This document shows positions 16,897-26,015 of a stretch of DNA of 64,000 nt, piece after piece. The DNA lies in assembly GCA_002409745.1 (NCBI GenBank), contig DHOU01000021.1, positions 1 through 64,000 of the forward strand, written 5' to 3'. Position 1 is the first letter of the stretch, and each line of letters begins with the position of its first letter. Position numbers and translations under genes: made by a program. The notes beneath the pieces were generated by a model. The model ran no database searches and had not been told where the DNA came from. It was given only the letters and a program-made list of their open reading frames with translations. This DNA comes from Bacteroidales bacterium UBA5382. Lineage in GTDB: Bacteria > Bacteroidota > Bacteroidia > Bacteroidales > Dysgonomonadaceae.

Positions 16897-17634
16897 ATGT
16901 CGTATCAATCCGAAAACGTTCGTCCGTACAACTCTCCCGAATCCAAAAAGAAGCAGGTGCAACACATGTTCGATGAGATTGCGCCTACCTACGATAAGTT
17001 GAACCGGTTCATGTCGTTGGGTATCGATAACTCCTGGCGCAGGGATGCCATTCAAAAGCTCGAGCCGCTTCATCCCGAATCTATTTTGGATATCGCCACG
17101 GGAACCGGCGACTTTGCGATTTTGGCGCAAAAGATCCTTCGTCCGCAGTCGATTGTGGGCATCGACATCTCCGACAAGATGATGGCTATCGGAGAGCAAA
17201 AGGTCGAACGGTTGGGGTTGTCGGGCATCATTCGTTTCGAAAATCAGGATTGTACGGCTCTGACGTTCCCCGAGAATCATTTCGATGCGGCGACCGTCGC
17301 CTTCGGAGTGCGGAATTTTGAGGATATCGATGCGGGCTTTACCGAAATCCGGCGGGTGTTAAAGCCCGGCGGACGGTTTGTTTTTCTGGAACTGACCACC
17401 CCGGAGCGCTTTCCGATGAAACAGCTCTACGGCATCTATTCCAAATACCTGATCCCGTTTATGGGACGACTCATGTCGACCGATAAACAAGCTTACGAAT
17501 ATCTTCCGGCTTCCATCAAGGCGTTCCCGCAAGGCGACCGCATGGTAAAAACGCTGGAGAAGAACGGTTTTGTCAATGTCCGACTCAAGAGATATACCGG
17601 TGGGGTATGTACGCTTTATATCGCAGAAAAATAA
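16897..17634 (+). CDS. Demethylmenaquinone methyltransferase (UbiE/MenG)
   Basis: This S-adenosylmethionine-dependent C-methyltransferase performs the last step of menaquinone synthesis; Bacteroidales make menaquinone, not ubiquinone. The 245-residue protein has the UbiE opening VQHMFDEIAPTYDKLNRFMS, the SAM-binding motif LDIATGTGDFAIL near residue 65 and the conserved VAFGVRNFEDIDAGF near residue 130. The family signature RVLKPGGRFVFLELTTP follows. It begins nine bases after purC, and its stop codon shares a base with the aroE start codon (17634), so these genes are probably co-transcribed. In databases it would appear as ubiE or menG. Confidence 0.95.
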   Translation: MSYQSENVRPYNSPESKKKQVQHMFDEIAPTYDKLNRFMSLGIDNSWRRDAIQKLEPLHPESILDIATGTGDFAILAQKILRPQSIVGIDISDKMMAIGEQKVERLGLSGIIRFENQDCTALTFPENHFDAATVAFGVRNFEDIDAGFTEIRRVLKPGGRFVFLELTTPERFPMKQLYGIYSKYLIPFMGRLMSTDKQAYEYLPASIKAFPQGDRMVKTLEKNGFVNVRLKRYTGGVCTLYIAEK

Positions 17635-18395
17635 TGGCGAAGGATATTTACGGATTAATCGGATTTCCACTCAAACATTCTTTTTCGGCACGATTCTTTG
17701 CCGAGAAGTTTGAAAGGGAGAATATCGATGCGGAATACCGGAATTTCGAGATCGAAGATATCCTTCAACTGCGTGAAGTAATAGAACAAAACCGGTCTTT
17801 AAAGGGACTGAATGTCACCATCCCTTATAAAGAAAGGGTACTGCCGTTGCTCGACGGGCTTTCACCCGAGGCACAACGAATCGGGGCTGTCAATGTCATT
17901 CGAGTCGAAAGGGTATCCTCTTCCGGCGCGCAATCCTATCGGCTTACCGGCTACAATACCGATTATGTAGGATTTAAACAATCACTCGAACCGCTTTTGG
18001 AGAAATCCGTCCACCGCAAAGCCCTCCTATTGGGTACCGGCGGAGCCTCGAAAGCCGTGGCGCACGCGTTGGCCGATTTGGGATTGAGGGTGCAATCTGT
18101 TTCACGGACGGCCGGAAAGGATCTTCTCACGTATTCCGATTTGAACGATCGGGTATTGGAGGAGTATAAAGTCATCGTAAATGCGTCGCCAGTAGGAACA
18201 TTTCCGCAGGTAAATAACTGTCCTGATATTCCGTATCAATATCTTACCCCACATCATTTACTGTATGACCTGGTGTATAATCCAGCGGAAACACTGTTCC
18301 TGAAAAAAGGAAAAGACCGGGGAGCGACGGTCAAAAACGGAGCGGAAATGCTCGAACGCCAGGCTTTGGAAGCCTGGAAAATCTGGACGGCCTGA
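17634..18395 (+). CDS. aroE: Shikimate dehydrogenase
   Basis: AroE reduces 3-dehydroshikimate to shikimate with NADPH, in the aromatic amino acid pathway that also includes aroA at 33191. The product (253 residues from the ATG at 17634) begins AKDIYGLIGFPLKHSFSARF. It contains the substrate lysine region LNVTIPYKERV near residue 63 and the NADP turn LLGTGGASKAVAHAL near residue 127. NGAEMLERQALEAWKIW closes the protein. The start shares its first base with the preceding stop codon; the longer in-frame reading from 17607 would overlap the methyltransferase gene and is not needed. Confidence 0.95.
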   Translation: MAKDIYGLIGFPLKHSFSARFFAEKFERENIDAEYRNFEIEDILQLREVIEQNRSLKGLNVTIPYKERVLPLLDGLSPEAQRIGAVNVIRVERVSSSGAQSYRLTGYNTDYVGFKQSLEPLLEKSVHRKALLLGTGGASKAVAHALADLGLRVQSVSRTAGKDLLTYSDLNDRVLEEYKVIVNASPVGTFPQVNNCPDIPYQYLTPHHLLYDLVYNPAETLFLKKGKDRGATVKNGAEMLERQALEAWKIWTA

Positions 18396-18588
18396 TTGTC
18401 CCGAATCTTTAATGTATAGTTAAAATTATACGAATCTGTTTAAAATTCTTTCACCTTCGGAAAATTTCTTTTTGAAGGCGAAGGATGCTTTTCTACCGTT
18501 ATTAGTAAGAATTGAAACCGTTTTAAAAGATAACTGTAGAAAAAATCCCCACTTCCCTTTTGTTTTCATATGTAAAGAAAAGGATGAC

Positions 18589-18652
18589 TATTTTTGCCGT
18601 GTCGATATTTCATTATTGTCTCTTGATGTAGATGTGATGAAAGAAATATCGA
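18589..18652 (+). promoter_or_regulatory. Promoter and 5' hairpin of the collagen-like lipoprotein mRNA
   Basis: TATTTTTG at 18589-18596 matches TAnnTTTG. The predicted transcript begins near 18603, and its first bases TCGATATTTC (18602-18611) are perfectly complementary to GAAATATCGA (18643-18652). The mRNA could therefore start with a 10-bp stem closing a 31-base loop, in a leader of about 100 bases. The rest of the gap 18396-18588 is A+T-rich and holds no gene I can support. Confidence 0.5.
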
Positions 18653-18705
18653 TAAATAAGGGATTTTTAAATAGTATAATCATTTATAATTTTATTGTAT
18701 TAATT

Positions 18706-21138
18706 ATGAAAATAAATCTGATTAAGATTTTTAGTATTGCCTTTTTGTTTTCATTGCTATTTGCGTGTGAAAATAATTTGGAGATGACGCTCCCACAAGG
18801 ACCTCAGGGAGAAAAAGGTGATAAAGGAGATCCGGGCCTATCGGCATTTGATCTTTGGAAAGAAGTATACGGAAAAGACCCGAATACGCCAATAGACGAA
18901 TTTTTTAACTCATTAAAAGGAAAAGATGGCGCAGACGGACTTACTCCTTATATCAAAAATGATAACTGGTGGATTGGCGACAAAGATACGGGCGTTCCTG
19001 CGAGAGGACAGGACGGAAAGACTCCGACGGTTGAGATTGGACCGGGGCCCGATTATTTCTGGATCATTGATGGTACCGCCACTACGGTCTCTGCAAAAGG
19101 GATCGACGGGAAAGATGGAAAAGACGGTAAGGACGGATTTACTCCTGTATTGGGCGATAACGGCAACTGGTTTATCGATGGAAAAGATACCGGTAAGCCT
19201 TGGAAAGTAATTCCCGAAATAGGTACGGACGGCAACTGGTGGATTGATGGTCTGAATACTGAAAAACCGGCCCGTGGCCCGAAAGGAGAAGACGGCTTAT
19301 CGGCTTACGAATTATGGAAAGATGCCGTCGATAAGGGAGAAATGACCAATAAAGACGGTTCCGATTACACCGGAGGCAACACGTGGGAAGAATTTCTTAA
19401 ATGGTTACAAGGTGGTGATGTATCGGTATTGCATCAATACTGGACGACTCTTCCGGGTAATGAGGGGAAAACGATCGAACAGTTTATCGAAGAGTTATTC
19501 GACTGTCATTGCGACGGAATTACGGTAGGTTTGCAATTCGAAGACAAATGTATCGAGTTGAATCCCGACGGAACATTGAAAGGAACTTATTCAGCTACCC
19601 TCCGTATCGGAGGAAAGGCTGGAACTTCGGTGAAGGTAACCGGAAAAGGGGTCGATTTAAGTGGAAACATTACAAACGACCAGACACCCATCACTTTCAC
19701 TATCCAACGCGGCGACGAAAATATCCCGCTTGCTATTGAATGCACCGAGGGCGGCAATGTTGTGAACAAAACGGCTACCATCCCCGCTTTAAAATACATT
19801 AAACTGGGAAGCGCAACGACTGTTACCCAAGTACAAGGAGAACAGAAAGACGTGGTGGTGATTACGTTTGCTGCCGCTCCTGTGGAGGTGTTTGTCGGCG
19901 GAACATTGATTTCTAGTGCGAACGGTATTGTTGAAGGTTCGGGCTGGGCCGTTTCCAATGAAGGAAAAACGTTTACCAAAACCTATGACAGAGCTGCAAC
20001 CGAGCAGAAACCTACGGTTCAAGCCAAAGGGGCGGATCCTATCTGTAGTACGATTGCAAATGCATTTACCATTCCGACCCTAACACCGGTGACGATTGAC
20101 GGCGATCCTGTCTTGGCGATTAGCGGTGACTGTGATCTCAAACTCACCTTGTCGGGGACTCCCGGCATGACGGTTAAAGCTACATACGGACCTGCTAACT
20201 CAAGAGTAACAGTTGATTTAGTGGAAAGCCCTAACGGAACTTATACCGGGACTCTTCCGAGATTACGTTCTATAAGTGCGTATAACACTGTGACTGTTAC
20301 TGCTGAAAAACAAGGTGCCGGTACAGTTACAAAAAATGTCCCCGTTAATTCCACACAGTTGCTGTCAGCACCGTTTACAGTAAAATGGACCGACTTACAA
20401 ACCGTATCTCCAAGAGTTGCCGCAACGTCTAATTCAGAATGGTATCCTTTCGTAGAAGGAGTTTTTGAAAATAATTTGGATAAACCCATTGAAATTGTTG
20501 TCAGCAGAAATGGAAATATGATTAATGAGCGTTTCCCTTGGATAGAAGGAAACACGGGGCCTAAAAACGCTTCTCAGTCTATTACTTTGACAGCTAAAGG
20601 AACGTCGGGTGCTACTAAAACCGTTATTTTCCAAAGGGATATTACGCCTACTTTCACTTCAGGAAACTATACGGTTACCATGAAAAGTTTGGATCAGTGT
20701 ATTGAATATGCAGCTGCAAATAAGACGATCAATAATCAGAAAGATTTTGAAAAAGGATTTAAAAAACTAACGAATCCTTCGAATCCCGGATATCCGGGTG
20801 GAGGCGGAAGCGACCCCGTGCAAGATCCGAACTATCCGATACCTTCACCCGAAGCAGGATATGTCCTGTTTGAAGTAACGGTTACAAATGCTCTGCCTAA
20901 CTCGTATGTTCAATTTTTAATGAATACATCCGAGGGATACCGATCGATATGGGGCAGCAGTAAGAAAACCGATGCAAACGGAAATCTGAAAATAATAGTT
21001 AAAGTGAAAGAGAGTGATCTCGATACATATTATGGCGTTGCCGGAGGAAAAGCGGAATTCAAATTCTTTGAAGCTCCTAACAGTTCTCAAGCTCAGTTTA
21101 CAAGAGAAATTATATTTAAAACGACGGATATAAAATAA
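18706..21138 (+). CDS. Large surface lipoprotein with collagen-like and NWWIDG repeats
   Basis: The 810-residue product starts with a lipoprotein signal peptide (KIFSIAFLFSLLFAC), with the lipidated cysteine at residue 21. A collagen-like Gly-X-Y run follows at residues 32-44 (GPQGEKGDKGDPG) and again near residue 140 (GKDGKDGKDG). Between and after these are at least four imperfect copies of a module like DGNWWIDGxDTGxPA. The rest looks like beta-rich Ig-like domains up to the C-terminus. Length and layout suggest an outer-surface adhesin or stalk (inference). An in-frame extension upstream to 18472 is rejected because the promoter lies at 18589. The OmpA gene follows 13 bases later, so the pair is probably one operon. 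Confidence 0.85.
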   Translation: MKINLIKIFSIAFLFSLLFACENNLEMTLPQGPQGEKGDKGDPGLSAFDLWKEVYGKDPNTPIDEFFNSLKGKDGADGLTPYIKNDNWWIGDKDTGVPARGQDGKTPTVEIGPGPDYFWIIDGTATTVSAKGIDGKDGKDGKDGFTPVLGDNGNWFIDGKDTGKPWKVIPEIGTDGNWWIDGLNTEKPARGPKGEDGLSAYELWKDAVDKGEMTNKDGSDYTGGNTWEEFLKWLQGGDVSVLHQYWTTLPGNEGKTIEQFIEELFDCHCDGITVGLQFEDKCIELNPDGTLKGTYSATLRIGGKAGTSVKVTGKGVDLSGNITNDQTPITFTIQRGDENIPLAIECTEGGNVVNKTATIPALKYIKLGSATTVTQVQGEQKDVVVITFAAAPVEVFVGGTLISSANGIVEGSGWAVSNEGKTFTKTYDRAATEQKPTVQAKGADPICSTIANAFTIPTLTPVTIDGDPVLAISGDCDLKLTLSGTPGMTVKATYGPANSRVTVDLVESPNGTYTGTLPRLRSISAYNTVTVTAEKQGAGTVTKNVPVNSTQLLSAPFTVKWTDLQTVSPRVAATSNSEWYPFVEGVFENNLDKPIEIVVSRNGNMINERFPWIEGNTGPKNASQSITLTAKGTSGATKTVIFQRDITPTFTSGNYTVTMKSLDQCIEYAAANKTINNQKDFEKGFKKLTNPSNPGYPGGGGSDPVQDPNYPIPSPEAGYVLFEVTVTNALPNSYVQFLMNTSEGYRSIWGSSKKTDANGNLKIIVKVKESDLDTYYGVAGGKAEFKFFEAPNSSQAQFTREIIFKTTDIK

Positions 21139-21151
21139 GTAGTTGAATAAT

Positions 21152-22357
21152 ATGAAAAAAAATAAATTAGCATATATCCTTCTTTTAGGTTTATTCTGTA
21201 TCACCGGTCCTGCCTTTGCGCAGGACACGGTTACGGAAGGCGCTTACGAGGAAGGAAAGACAAAGAGAGCCTGGGAGATCGGCGTGGGCGGTTCGGTATT
21301 CGGTTTTAGCCGTATCGATTTTACCAACTTCCAGAAATCGACCGATAACTACAAACTCGGACTGCAACTGCGCCACAGCGTGGTAGGCCCGCACTTGTAT
21401 ATCGCCCGCGAGCTTAGCCCTCACTTCTACCTCGACGTGCAGGGTAATGTCGGATTTACCGAACAATACGTGAACGGTGAAGATAAACTGAAAACGCTCT
21501 TTATGGTAGGCCCCGGTCTCCAGTGGCGTTTGGGTGAATATTTCGACTCCAAATATGTAGATCCTTTCTTTCGTGTGGGCGTAAGCTATATGAAGAAAAA
21601 TTTTAGCATGAAATACCAGGGAACCGAGGGAACGCTACCCGAAGAAATGTCGTGGGTGCTCGAGAACCTGTACAATAAGGAGGGTGCCGATCGGAATGAA
21701 ATGTTTCCCATATCGTTTGGTGCCGGAGTGAACGGTTGGTTGAGCGATAATTTCGGGATTGGTCTTCAAGGGGACTATCTGTTGATGCCGCATCAAAATG
21801 TAGCCAATTCCCTGCAAGGGACGGTTCGGTTGATTTGGCGCATCGGCGGAAGATCCAAGAAACGCCCCCCGGTAGTGCAATATGTCGAGAAGATCGTGCA
21901 GGCGCCGCCCGTGGAAAAGATTGTTGAAAAAATTGTGGAAGTGCCGGCGGAAGTAATTGAAACGCCGTCTACCGAAATCTGCGAACTGTTCAACAATATC
22001 TACTTTGAGTTTGATAAGTCGGATATCCGTCCGATAAGTTACGAAACACTGGATAAGATTGCCGATATACTCAAAGCCAATACCAACAAGAAATATCTGG
22101 TGACCGGATATACCGATGCTTGGGGCAGTGCCGCATATAATATCGGCTTGTCGCAACGCCGTGCCGCAGCGGTCATTAAGGCTCTGGAGGATAGAGGTGT
22201 CCCGGCGAATATCTTGAAATCGAGAGGTGTAGGTAAGAAAATCTCGTACGCTCCTACCGGTGAATCGAATCAGGTAAGGGAAGGCGACCGGAAAGTGACG
22301 GTTGAGATTATCACAAATCTTGATTACTGGAACTTTATGCCAAAGAACGACCTGTAG
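21152..22357 (+). CDS. OmpA-family outer membrane protein
   Basis: The 401-residue protein has a signal peptide ending near PAFAQ and an N-terminal beta-barrel-like half. A valine/proline-rich linker built on VEKIV repeats (about residues 245-275) leads to a C-terminal OmpA peptidoglycan-binding domain. That domain shows IYFEFDKSDIRPISYETL, TGYTDAWGSAAYNIGLSQRR and SRGVGK. It should anchor the outer membrane to peptidoglycan. ATG 21152 is preferred over TTG 21143 because it gives the lysine-rich signal-peptide start. It lies directly behind the collagen-like lipoprotein, and a strong terminator follows at 22387-22422. Confidence 0.92.
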   Translation: MKKNKLAYILLLGLFCITGPAFAQDTVTEGAYEEGKTKRAWEIGVGGSVFGFSRIDFTNFQKSTDNYKLGLQLRHSVVGPHLYIARELSPHFYLDVQGNVGFTEQYVNGEDKLKTLFMVGPGLQWRLGEYFDSKYVDPFFRVGVSYMKKNFSMKYQGTEGTLPEEMSWVLENLYNKEGADRNEMFPISFGAGVNGWLSDNFGIGLQGDYLLMPHQNVANSLQGTVRLIWRIGGRSKKRPPVVQYVEKIVQAPPVEKIVEKIVEVPAEVIETPSTEICELFNNIYFEFDKSDIRPISYETLDKIADILKANTNKKYLVTGYTDAWGSAAYNIGLSQRRAAAVIKALEDRGVPANILKSRGVGKKISYAPTGESNQVREGDRKVTVEIITNLDYWNFMPKNDL

Positions 22358-22386
22358 AGGTATTTCTAAAACTAATTTTGAAAAAA

Positions 22387-22422
22387 AGCTGTCTCACAAT
22401 AAAAAGTGAGGTGGCTTTTTTT
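22387..22422 (+). terminator. Terminator of the lipoprotein-OmpA transcript
   Basis: AGCTGTCTCAC pairs with GTGAGGTGGCT over an eight-base loop and is followed by a run of seven T residues. Confidence 0.85.
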
Positions 22423-22434
22423 ATATATAAAAGA

Positions 22435-22466
22435 GAGAGGCCATCTGAAACGTCAGATAGCCTCTC
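22435..22466 (-). terminator. Terminator of the PepSY-like gene
   Basis: A 14-bp stem, GAGAGGCCATCTGA and TCAGATAGCCTCTC with a single mismatch around a four-base loop, is followed on the reverse strand by TCTTTTAT. It faces the OmpA terminator, so the two convergent transcripts are separated. Confidence 0.75.
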
Positions 22467-22542
22467 ATTGAAATTGAAGATTAGAAAAGTTCCACAATTA
22501 ATTATTTATATCAAGATCGTGTAAGCCTCTGTTGATTGTTTA

Positions 22543-23193
22543 TTAGTGCAATGGAGTATCTTCAATTTCTTGTTGCGTTTCCGTTTCGGCCGGAACGCTG
22601 TCAAGAGTGGTTTCTTCACCTTCATTATTGAAGTAGAAAGTTTTTGACGATTTGTCTTCCTTGTTGGTAGCCACAACTTTTGTCAGCTGTTTTTCTGCGT
22701 TATATTGAAGCGCATTCAGTTCGTATGTTTCCGATAAGGTGCGTACCGCAACTTGAACTTTTTCATTCAATTTTTCAAACGTGATATCGGCAAAACCGTC
22801 ATCCTGACTTACAGAAGACATTTCGGCGGAAGGTTCCTGCACTTCTTCTTTTACTTCTTGTTCAGGAGCTTCTTCCCATGTCGTTTGCTTTCCTTCTGCA
22901 TCGAAGTACAATACTTCGGACGATTGATCGGCTTTTTTAATCGCTTCTACTTTGGTCACTTGCTTTTCAGCGTGATACTTCAGCGTTTTTACGTCGTACT
23001 CTCCGGCAAGCGCGTTGATCGCCGCTTGTACCGCTTCGGGAAGTTCTTCCAATTTCACATCCGTGAACCCGTCATCTTGTTGTACCGATATCGCTACCAA
23101 ATTACTGTTTATGGCATCGGCTGCCTGAATTGCCGTACTTGTTGCGAACAGCCCCGCTGCGAACAATGTGATAGATAAAATAACTTTTTTCAT
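22543..23193 (-). CDS. Periplasmic protein with two PepSY-like repeats
   Basis: The 216-residue product has a signal peptide (KKVILSITLFAAGLFATSTA, mature start near residue 25). Two copies of a roughly 65-residue module follow: FTDVKLEELPEAVQAAIN...TKVEAIKKADQSSEVLYFD and FADITFEKLNEKVQVAVR...TKVVATNKEDKSSKTFYFN. This resembles PepSY-like/BLIP-type small periplasmic domains of Bacteroidetes; the molecular role is not known. The two halves are about half identical by eye, a clear internal duplication. It is divergent from the hybrid kinase gene across a 370-base gap that holds an operator-like palindrome. Regulation by that kinase is conceivable but not shown. Confidence 0.75.
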   Translation of the reverse strand: MKKVILSITLFAAGLFATSTAIQAADAINSNLVAISVQQDDGFTDVKLEELPEAVQAAINALAGEYDVKTLKYHAEKQVTKVEAIKKADQSSEVLYFDAEGKQTTWEEAPEQEVKEEVQEPSAEMSSVSQDDGFADITFEKLNEKVQVAVRTLSETYELNALQYNAEKQLTKVVATNKEDKSSKTFYFNNEGEETTLDSVPAETETQQEIEDTPLH

Positions 23194-23384
23194 AACCGTA
23201 AATTTTTAATATGAATACTATAAAATAATTTCTTTTTTATTCGAAAGACCAACCATTGTTGAGCCTTGCTTTCGCAGATATATAACCAAATACCGTACAA
23301 AAAAAACGCATCGAATGTCAATCGGTACTTAAAACTAAATCAATCAACCGGATAAATAAATTTGAGAAAAATCGCCTCTTTTCC

Positions 23385-23441
23385 GGAAACTGTGGAATGG
23401 GTGTGGAAACTGTGGAATCATTCCACAGTCGGGTTGTGGAA
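23385..23441. promoter_or_regulatory. Cluster of TGTGGAA boxes with a 21-bp perfect palindrome
   Basis: TGTGGAA occurs four times in direct orientation between 23391 and 23441. ACTGTGGAAT (23409-23418) faces its exact complement ATTCCACAGT (23420-23429) across one central base, giving a perfect 21-bp dyad. A 20-base unit starting GGAAACTGTGGAAT is present twice (23385, 23405). The cluster lies about 100 bases upstream of the hybrid kinase promoter and in the gap shared with the divergent PepSY-like gene. I read it as a probable operator for a dimeric regulator. Confidence 0.6.
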
Positions 23442-23523
23442 TAAGTCATTCGCCGAGGGCGCGCGCTCCGGGAGACGCCCCCGGTAAGAGTATCTTTTGT
23501 GTTGCTGCTTCCCTCTTTTTATT

Positions 23524-23531
23524 TATCTTTG
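23524..23531 (+). promoter_or_regulatory. -7 promoter element of the hybrid kinase gene
   Basis: TATCTTTG exactly matches TAnnTTTG. It lies 30 bases before ATG 23562 and inside any reading that starts at 23499, so it fixes the start of translation at 23562. Confidence 0.65.
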
Positions 23532-23561
23532 GACGTACAAAATGATTCAATCATAAAGGTG

Positions 23562-26000
23562 ATGGCAGCAGCAACGTCTTTTGAGCATACGATACGGATA
23601 AAAATAGGATTGATATTTTTTGTAATCATCCTCTTTTTTGCGGGTATATTGATCTATTCGTATACCTTAAAAAGAAATATGGATGAGCAACAGAAGGAGA
23701 TACAGCAATATAATCAATTACTTTCGCGCACGAACCGCCTGATGATTTCGGTGCAGGAAGCGCAGCACATTATTAATGCTTATCTGGGGTCCCCGCGCCG
23801 CGCTTATCAACAACAATACGATTCGATTTCGGCGGACATCTATCGCCAAACGATTCAAATCCGGGATTTCTTATCGCAAAACGATCAACAGATTTTGTTG
23901 GAAAACATGCTTGATTTGTTGGATGAAAAGAATACGATTGTCAGGAGCCTTACCATGCAGTTCAGGGGCCAAAATCCGTTAAATGAGCTTGACCGGAAAA
24001 TCGACGATTACAACCACCTGATGCGCGACTCGCTTATTGTAACCAGCAAGAAGGACACCACGCTTATCCTTCAGGAAAAAAAGGGTTTCTGGAGCCGGTT
24101 AAGGGCGCTCTTTAACCCGGGGCATCCGGGCGATACGACCCTGAAAATAGCTTCACAGGAGAAAGATACGCTGATGAAGTTGCGGGTCGATACGGTGGTA
24201 TATTCCGATCTTAAAAATATCACCCAAGAAGCGTCCAAGACTTACTCTTCAAAAATTCAAGGCATTGAAAGGCAGGTACGGGATATGGTATTGGCGGAGC
24301 AAAACATTTCGCTGCAACTTTCGCAGTTGATCACCGAGCTCTATAATCAAACCCTCAAAACTGCCCAGAAGGGAATCGAAAACAGCGGACGGCTTTCGCA
24401 ACGCATATTCGTATTTTCCATTATTACCGGAGTCTTATCGTTGCTGTTGATTATGACAATCATCTTTTTTATTATCAGTGACCTGAACAAGGGGCAGCGT
24501 GCGCGGATGGATCTGGCCCGGGAGAAGCAATTGACTGAAGAGCTCATGGAAAGCCGTCATAAACTGTTACTTTCGGTATCACACGATATAAAAACGCCGC
24601 TGAGCTCGATGATGGGCTATATGGAACTGTGGAATATGGAGGAGACGTCGCCCGCCCGCAAGAAACAGTTGCGCTCGGCGCAGAATTCAGGGAAGCATAT
24701 CCTGAGCCTGCTGACGAACTTACTCGAATTCTCACGCCTCGAACAAAATACGGGCCGGCGAGTCAATAGCCGGTTCCGATTGAACGACATTTTGAACGAA
24801 ATTGTCGATATGTTCCGTCCGTTCACCGAAGAGAAAAATATACGCATCGCTTACCGTAGCCAACTGCCGGATTCGTTATTCGTCGAAACCGATTATACGA
24901 TTCTCAAACAAATACTGTCGAATGTATTATCGAATGCGGTGAAATATACCCTTAAAGGCGGGGTGACCCTGGACGTGAAAAAGGAAGGACGCTTTATTTT
25001 TGTCATCACCGATACGGGCATCGGGATCGATCAAAAAGATCGGGATAAGATATTCAAGCCCTTCTCGCGGATAAATAATACGTTGAGAACGGAAGGAACC
25101 GGCTTTGGTCTGTATGTGACCAAAGGGTTGGTGGATTCCCTGGGAGGAACGATTGGTATTGCATCGAAAAAAGAAAAAGGAACAACGGTAACGATTGAAC
25201 TTCCTTTGCAGGAAGTGGAGCCGATGCACCCTGAGGCTCTTTCCCCCGGCGCCCGTAAGGACGATGTTCCGTCCGGGAAGAAGCATTATCGTCATGTCCT
25301 TATTGTGGAAGATGATGCGGCTTTGGGCAATATGATCCGTGAGTTTTTAACGCGCCAAGGCTATGAAGTTACTCTGTGTAGCCATCTTGATGAGATGAAG
25401 AAGGTGATGCAAGGCTCTGTCGCTTTTGATATTGTTTTTACGGATATGAATATGATGACTATTTCCGGATACGATATTCTGCATGCGATCCGGAAAGGTT
25501 GCCCGACCATCCCGGTGTGGTTGATGACGGCTTATGACGATTATACGGAGCAAAAAGCCTTGAAAGAGGGATTCGACGGGTTCATTACCAAGCCGATTAA
25601 AATGAATGCGCTTCTTTCCATTCTCTCGGCGGGGCAAGTGCCGGATGTATCGGAAAAGATAGAAACGGAGTTCCCTCTGCTATGGGGGCTTTTTAATGAC
25701 GAAAACGCGATCAGGGAAATTCTTTCGAAATTCGTCGAAACTACCTACCGCGATACGGATCAGTTAGAAGAATTCATCCGGCAAGGCGATTTTAAGGCGG
25801 CGCAACAGCTTTGCCATAAGATGCATCCGTTCCTGGCGCAACTTAATGCCGAACAGTTGGGGAATACGTTGCGCAAAATGGATTCCTTACGCGGAAAAGA
25901 CGAATCGGCTTATCCTAATTGGAAAGACGAACTTGCGCAAACGATCCGAAATCTGCGTGCATTCGCCGATAGGATATTTCTCGCCGATAAACGCAGATGA
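23562..26000 (+). CDS. Hybrid histidine kinase with receiver and Hpt domains
   Basis: This inner-membrane two-component sensor has 812 residues. One membrane helix lies near residues 15-35, then an extracytoplasmic coiled region to about 280, and a second helix near 282-305. A HisKA domain follows (LLLSVSHDIKTPLSSMMG, phospho-acceptor His). The ATP-binding domain shows NVLSNAVKYT, DTGIGI and EGTGFGLYV. A receiver domain has its phospho-Asp in DIVFTDMNMM, and a C-terminal Hpt domain has its histidine in CHKMHPFLAQL. All elements of a phosphorelay are in one chain, but no DNA-binding response regulator is adjacent. It resembles GppX-type hybrid kinases of oral Bacteroidales, an analogy I cannot confirm. 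Confidence 0.92.
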   Translation: MAAATSFEHTIRIKIGLIFFVIILFFAGILIYSYTLKRNMDEQQKEIQQYNQLLSRTNRLMISVQEAQHIINAYLGSPRRAYQQQYDSISADIYRQTIQIRDFLSQNDQQILLENMLDLLDEKNTIVRSLTMQFRGQNPLNELDRKIDDYNHLMRDSLIVTSKKDTTLILQEKKGFWSRLRALFNPGHPGDTTLKIASQEKDTLMKLRVDTVVYSDLKNITQEASKTYSSKIQGIERQVRDMVLAEQNISLQLSQLITELYNQTLKTAQKGIENSGRLSQRIFVFSIITGVLSLLLIMTIIFFIISDLNKGQRARMDLAREKQLTEELMESRHKLLLSVSHDIKTPLSSMMGYMELWNMEETSPARKKQLRSAQNSGKHILSLLTNLLEFSRLEQNTGRRVNSRFRLNDILNEIVDMFRPFTEEKNIRIAYRSQLPDSLFVETDYTILKQILSNVLSNAVKYTLKGGVTLDVKKEGRFIFVITDTGIGIDQKDRDKIFKPFSRINNTLRTEGTGFGLYVTKGLVDSLGGTIGIASKKEKGTTVTIELPLQEVEPMHPEALSPGARKDDVPSGKKHYRHVLIVEDDAALGNMIREFLTRQGYEVTLCSHLDEMKKVMQGSVAFDIVFTDMNMMTISGYDILHAIRKGCPTIPVWLMTAYDDYTEQKALKEGFDGFITKPIKMNALLSILSAGQVPDVSEKIETEFPLLWGLFNDENAIREILSKFVETTYRDTDQLEEFIRQGDFKAAQQLCHKMHPFLAQLNAEQLGNTLRKMDSLRGKDESAYPNWKDELAQTIRNLRAFADRIFLADKRR

Positions 26001-26015
26001 AATGTTCCCGGTGCT

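Noticed and set aside
18472..18705. N-terminal extension of the collagen-like lipoprotein
   Set aside because: The promoter lies inside this stretch, and the signal peptide begins at 18706.
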